From Paludibacteraceae bacterium (lineage in GTDB: Bacteria; Bacteroidota; Bacteroidia; Bacteroidales; Paludibacteraceae), in NCBI GenBank assembly GCA_017402895.1, contig JAFPLG010000019.1:1-7885 (forward strand): a stretch of DNA of 7,885 nucleotides, given 5' to 3'. Below the pieces are notes generated by a model, which was not told the origin of the DNA, ran no database searches, and saw only the letters and a program-made list of their open reading frames with translations. The translations under genes and the position numbers were made by a program. Each line of letters begins with the position of its first letter. The stretch's first letter is position 1. Shown here piece after piece: positions 7,231 through 7,885 of this stretch.

Positions 7231-7885
7231 ATGTGTGGAATCGTAGGATATATCGGTAAGCGTAAGGCCTATCCGATTTTGATCAAGGGACTACATCGTC
7301 TGGAGTATCGTGGCTATGACAGTGCCGGCGTGGCGCTCATCAATCCTGCCGGACAACTCAATGTGTACAAGGCCAAAGGAAAGGTGGCCGAACTGGAGGC
7401 TTTCTGTGTTGAAAAGGATATCGACGGCACTATCGGCATCGCCCATACCCGTTGGGCTACCCACGGCGAACCCAACACCCTGAATGCCCATCCTCATTAC
7501 TCTGAGAGTGAACGGCTGGCTATCATCCATAACGGCATCATTGAGAACTACGCCGTGCTCAAAGCCGGATTGATGGAGCAGGGCTATACCTTCAAGTCGG
7601 ACACCGACACCGAGGTGCTGGTTCAGCTCATCGAATATACCCAGGTCAACCGTCACGTGGACCTGAAGACGGCCGTTCAACTGGCGCTGCAGCAGGTCAT
7701 AGGTGCCTATGCCATAGCTATCCTGGACAAGACTCATCCCGATACGCTCATCGCAGCCCGTAAGGGTTCGCCACTCGTGGTCGGTATTGGCGAGGATGAA
7801 TATTTCTTGGCCTCTGATGCTACACCTATCGTCGAATATACCGACAAGGTCATCTACATCGAGGATGAAGAGGTGGTATCTTTAA
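7231..7885 (+). CDS. glmS: Glutamine--fructose-6-phosphate aminotransferase, 5' part
   Basis: GlmS makes glucosamine-6-phosphate from fructose-6-phosphate and glutamine, the committed step toward UDP-GlcNAc for peptidoglycan and lipid A. Only the first 218 codons are in the window and the frame is still open at the last base; the full protein is usually about 600 residues, with two sugar-isomerase domains missing here. The visible part is the class II glutaminase domain: Cys2 is the nucleophile exposed after Met removal (MCGIVGYIG), followed by LEYRGYDSAG (24-33), HTRWATHG (72-79), HNGIIENY (100-107), SDTDTEVL (123-130) and GAYAIAILD. The start is certain because Cys must follow Met. No glmS ribozyme can fit in the 22-nt gap. 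It is probably transcribed with the aminotransferase gene before it. Confidence 0.97.
   Translation, partial: MCGIVGYIGKRKAYPILIKGLHRLEYRGYDSAGVALINPAGQLNVYKAKGKVAELEAFCVEKDIDGTIGIAHTRWATHGEPNTLNAHPHYSESERLAIIHNGIIENYAVLKAGLMEQGYTFKSDTDTEVLVQLIEYTQVNRHVDLKTAVQLALQQVIGAYAIAILDKTHPDTLIAARKGSPLVVGIGEDEYFLASDATPIVEYTDKVIYIEDEEVVSL

Noticed and set aside
7883..7885. TAA at the last three bases as a glmS stop
   Set aside because: It is out of frame: the glmS codons end TCT TTA A, so the reading frame remains open at the window edge.

Overview
The window looks like a chromosomal segment from a member of the Bacteroidota, most likely order Bacteroidales. Three things point there: a type III glutamine synthetase (GlnN) that matches the Bacteroides fragilis enzyme end to end, two promoters of the phylum-specific TTTG / TAnnTTTG form, and AT-rich, Shine-Dalgarno-poor leaders in front of most genes. 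I cannot name a genus. All genes lie on the + strand, are tightly packed and belong to core metabolism. I see no phage, insertion sequence, CRISPR array, rRNA or tRNA.

Layout. Positions 1-155 are non-coding: an 11-bp tandem repeat at the very edge, then a promoter. The first gene run is glnN (156-2345), dapF (2376-3179), dapL (3207-4364) and pyrG (4368-5969). Its gaps are 30, 27 and 3 nt, so it is probably one operon from the promoter at 72-103. A second promoter at 5984-6015 starts an aspartate-aminotransferase-like gene (6042-7208). This is followed after 22 nt by glmS (from 7231, cut by the window end at residue 218), probably co-transcribed.

How the genes work together. GlnN fixes ammonia into glutamine. 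PyrG and GlmS each carry a glutaminase domain and spend that glutamine on CTP and on glucosamine-6-phosphate, the precursor of UDP-GlcNAc. The aminotransferase links aspartate and glutamate. DapL uses glutamate to make LL-diaminopimelate in one step and DapF epimerises it to meso-diaminopimelate for peptidoglycan and lysine. The segment therefore connects nitrogen assimilation with cell-wall and nucleotide precursors.

I found no new biological system in the protein-coding content. The points worth a second look are non-coding or fine-scale: a 12-bp perfect inverted repeat joining the glnN promoter to its start codon; a heptad repeat array that supplies the last codons and the stop of dapF and places 16S-complementary motifs in front of dapL; a related AATTGTA heptad in two other intergenic gaps; a compact DapL with an unusual residue in a PLP-site motif; and an aminotransferase gene whose codon use differs from its neighbours.
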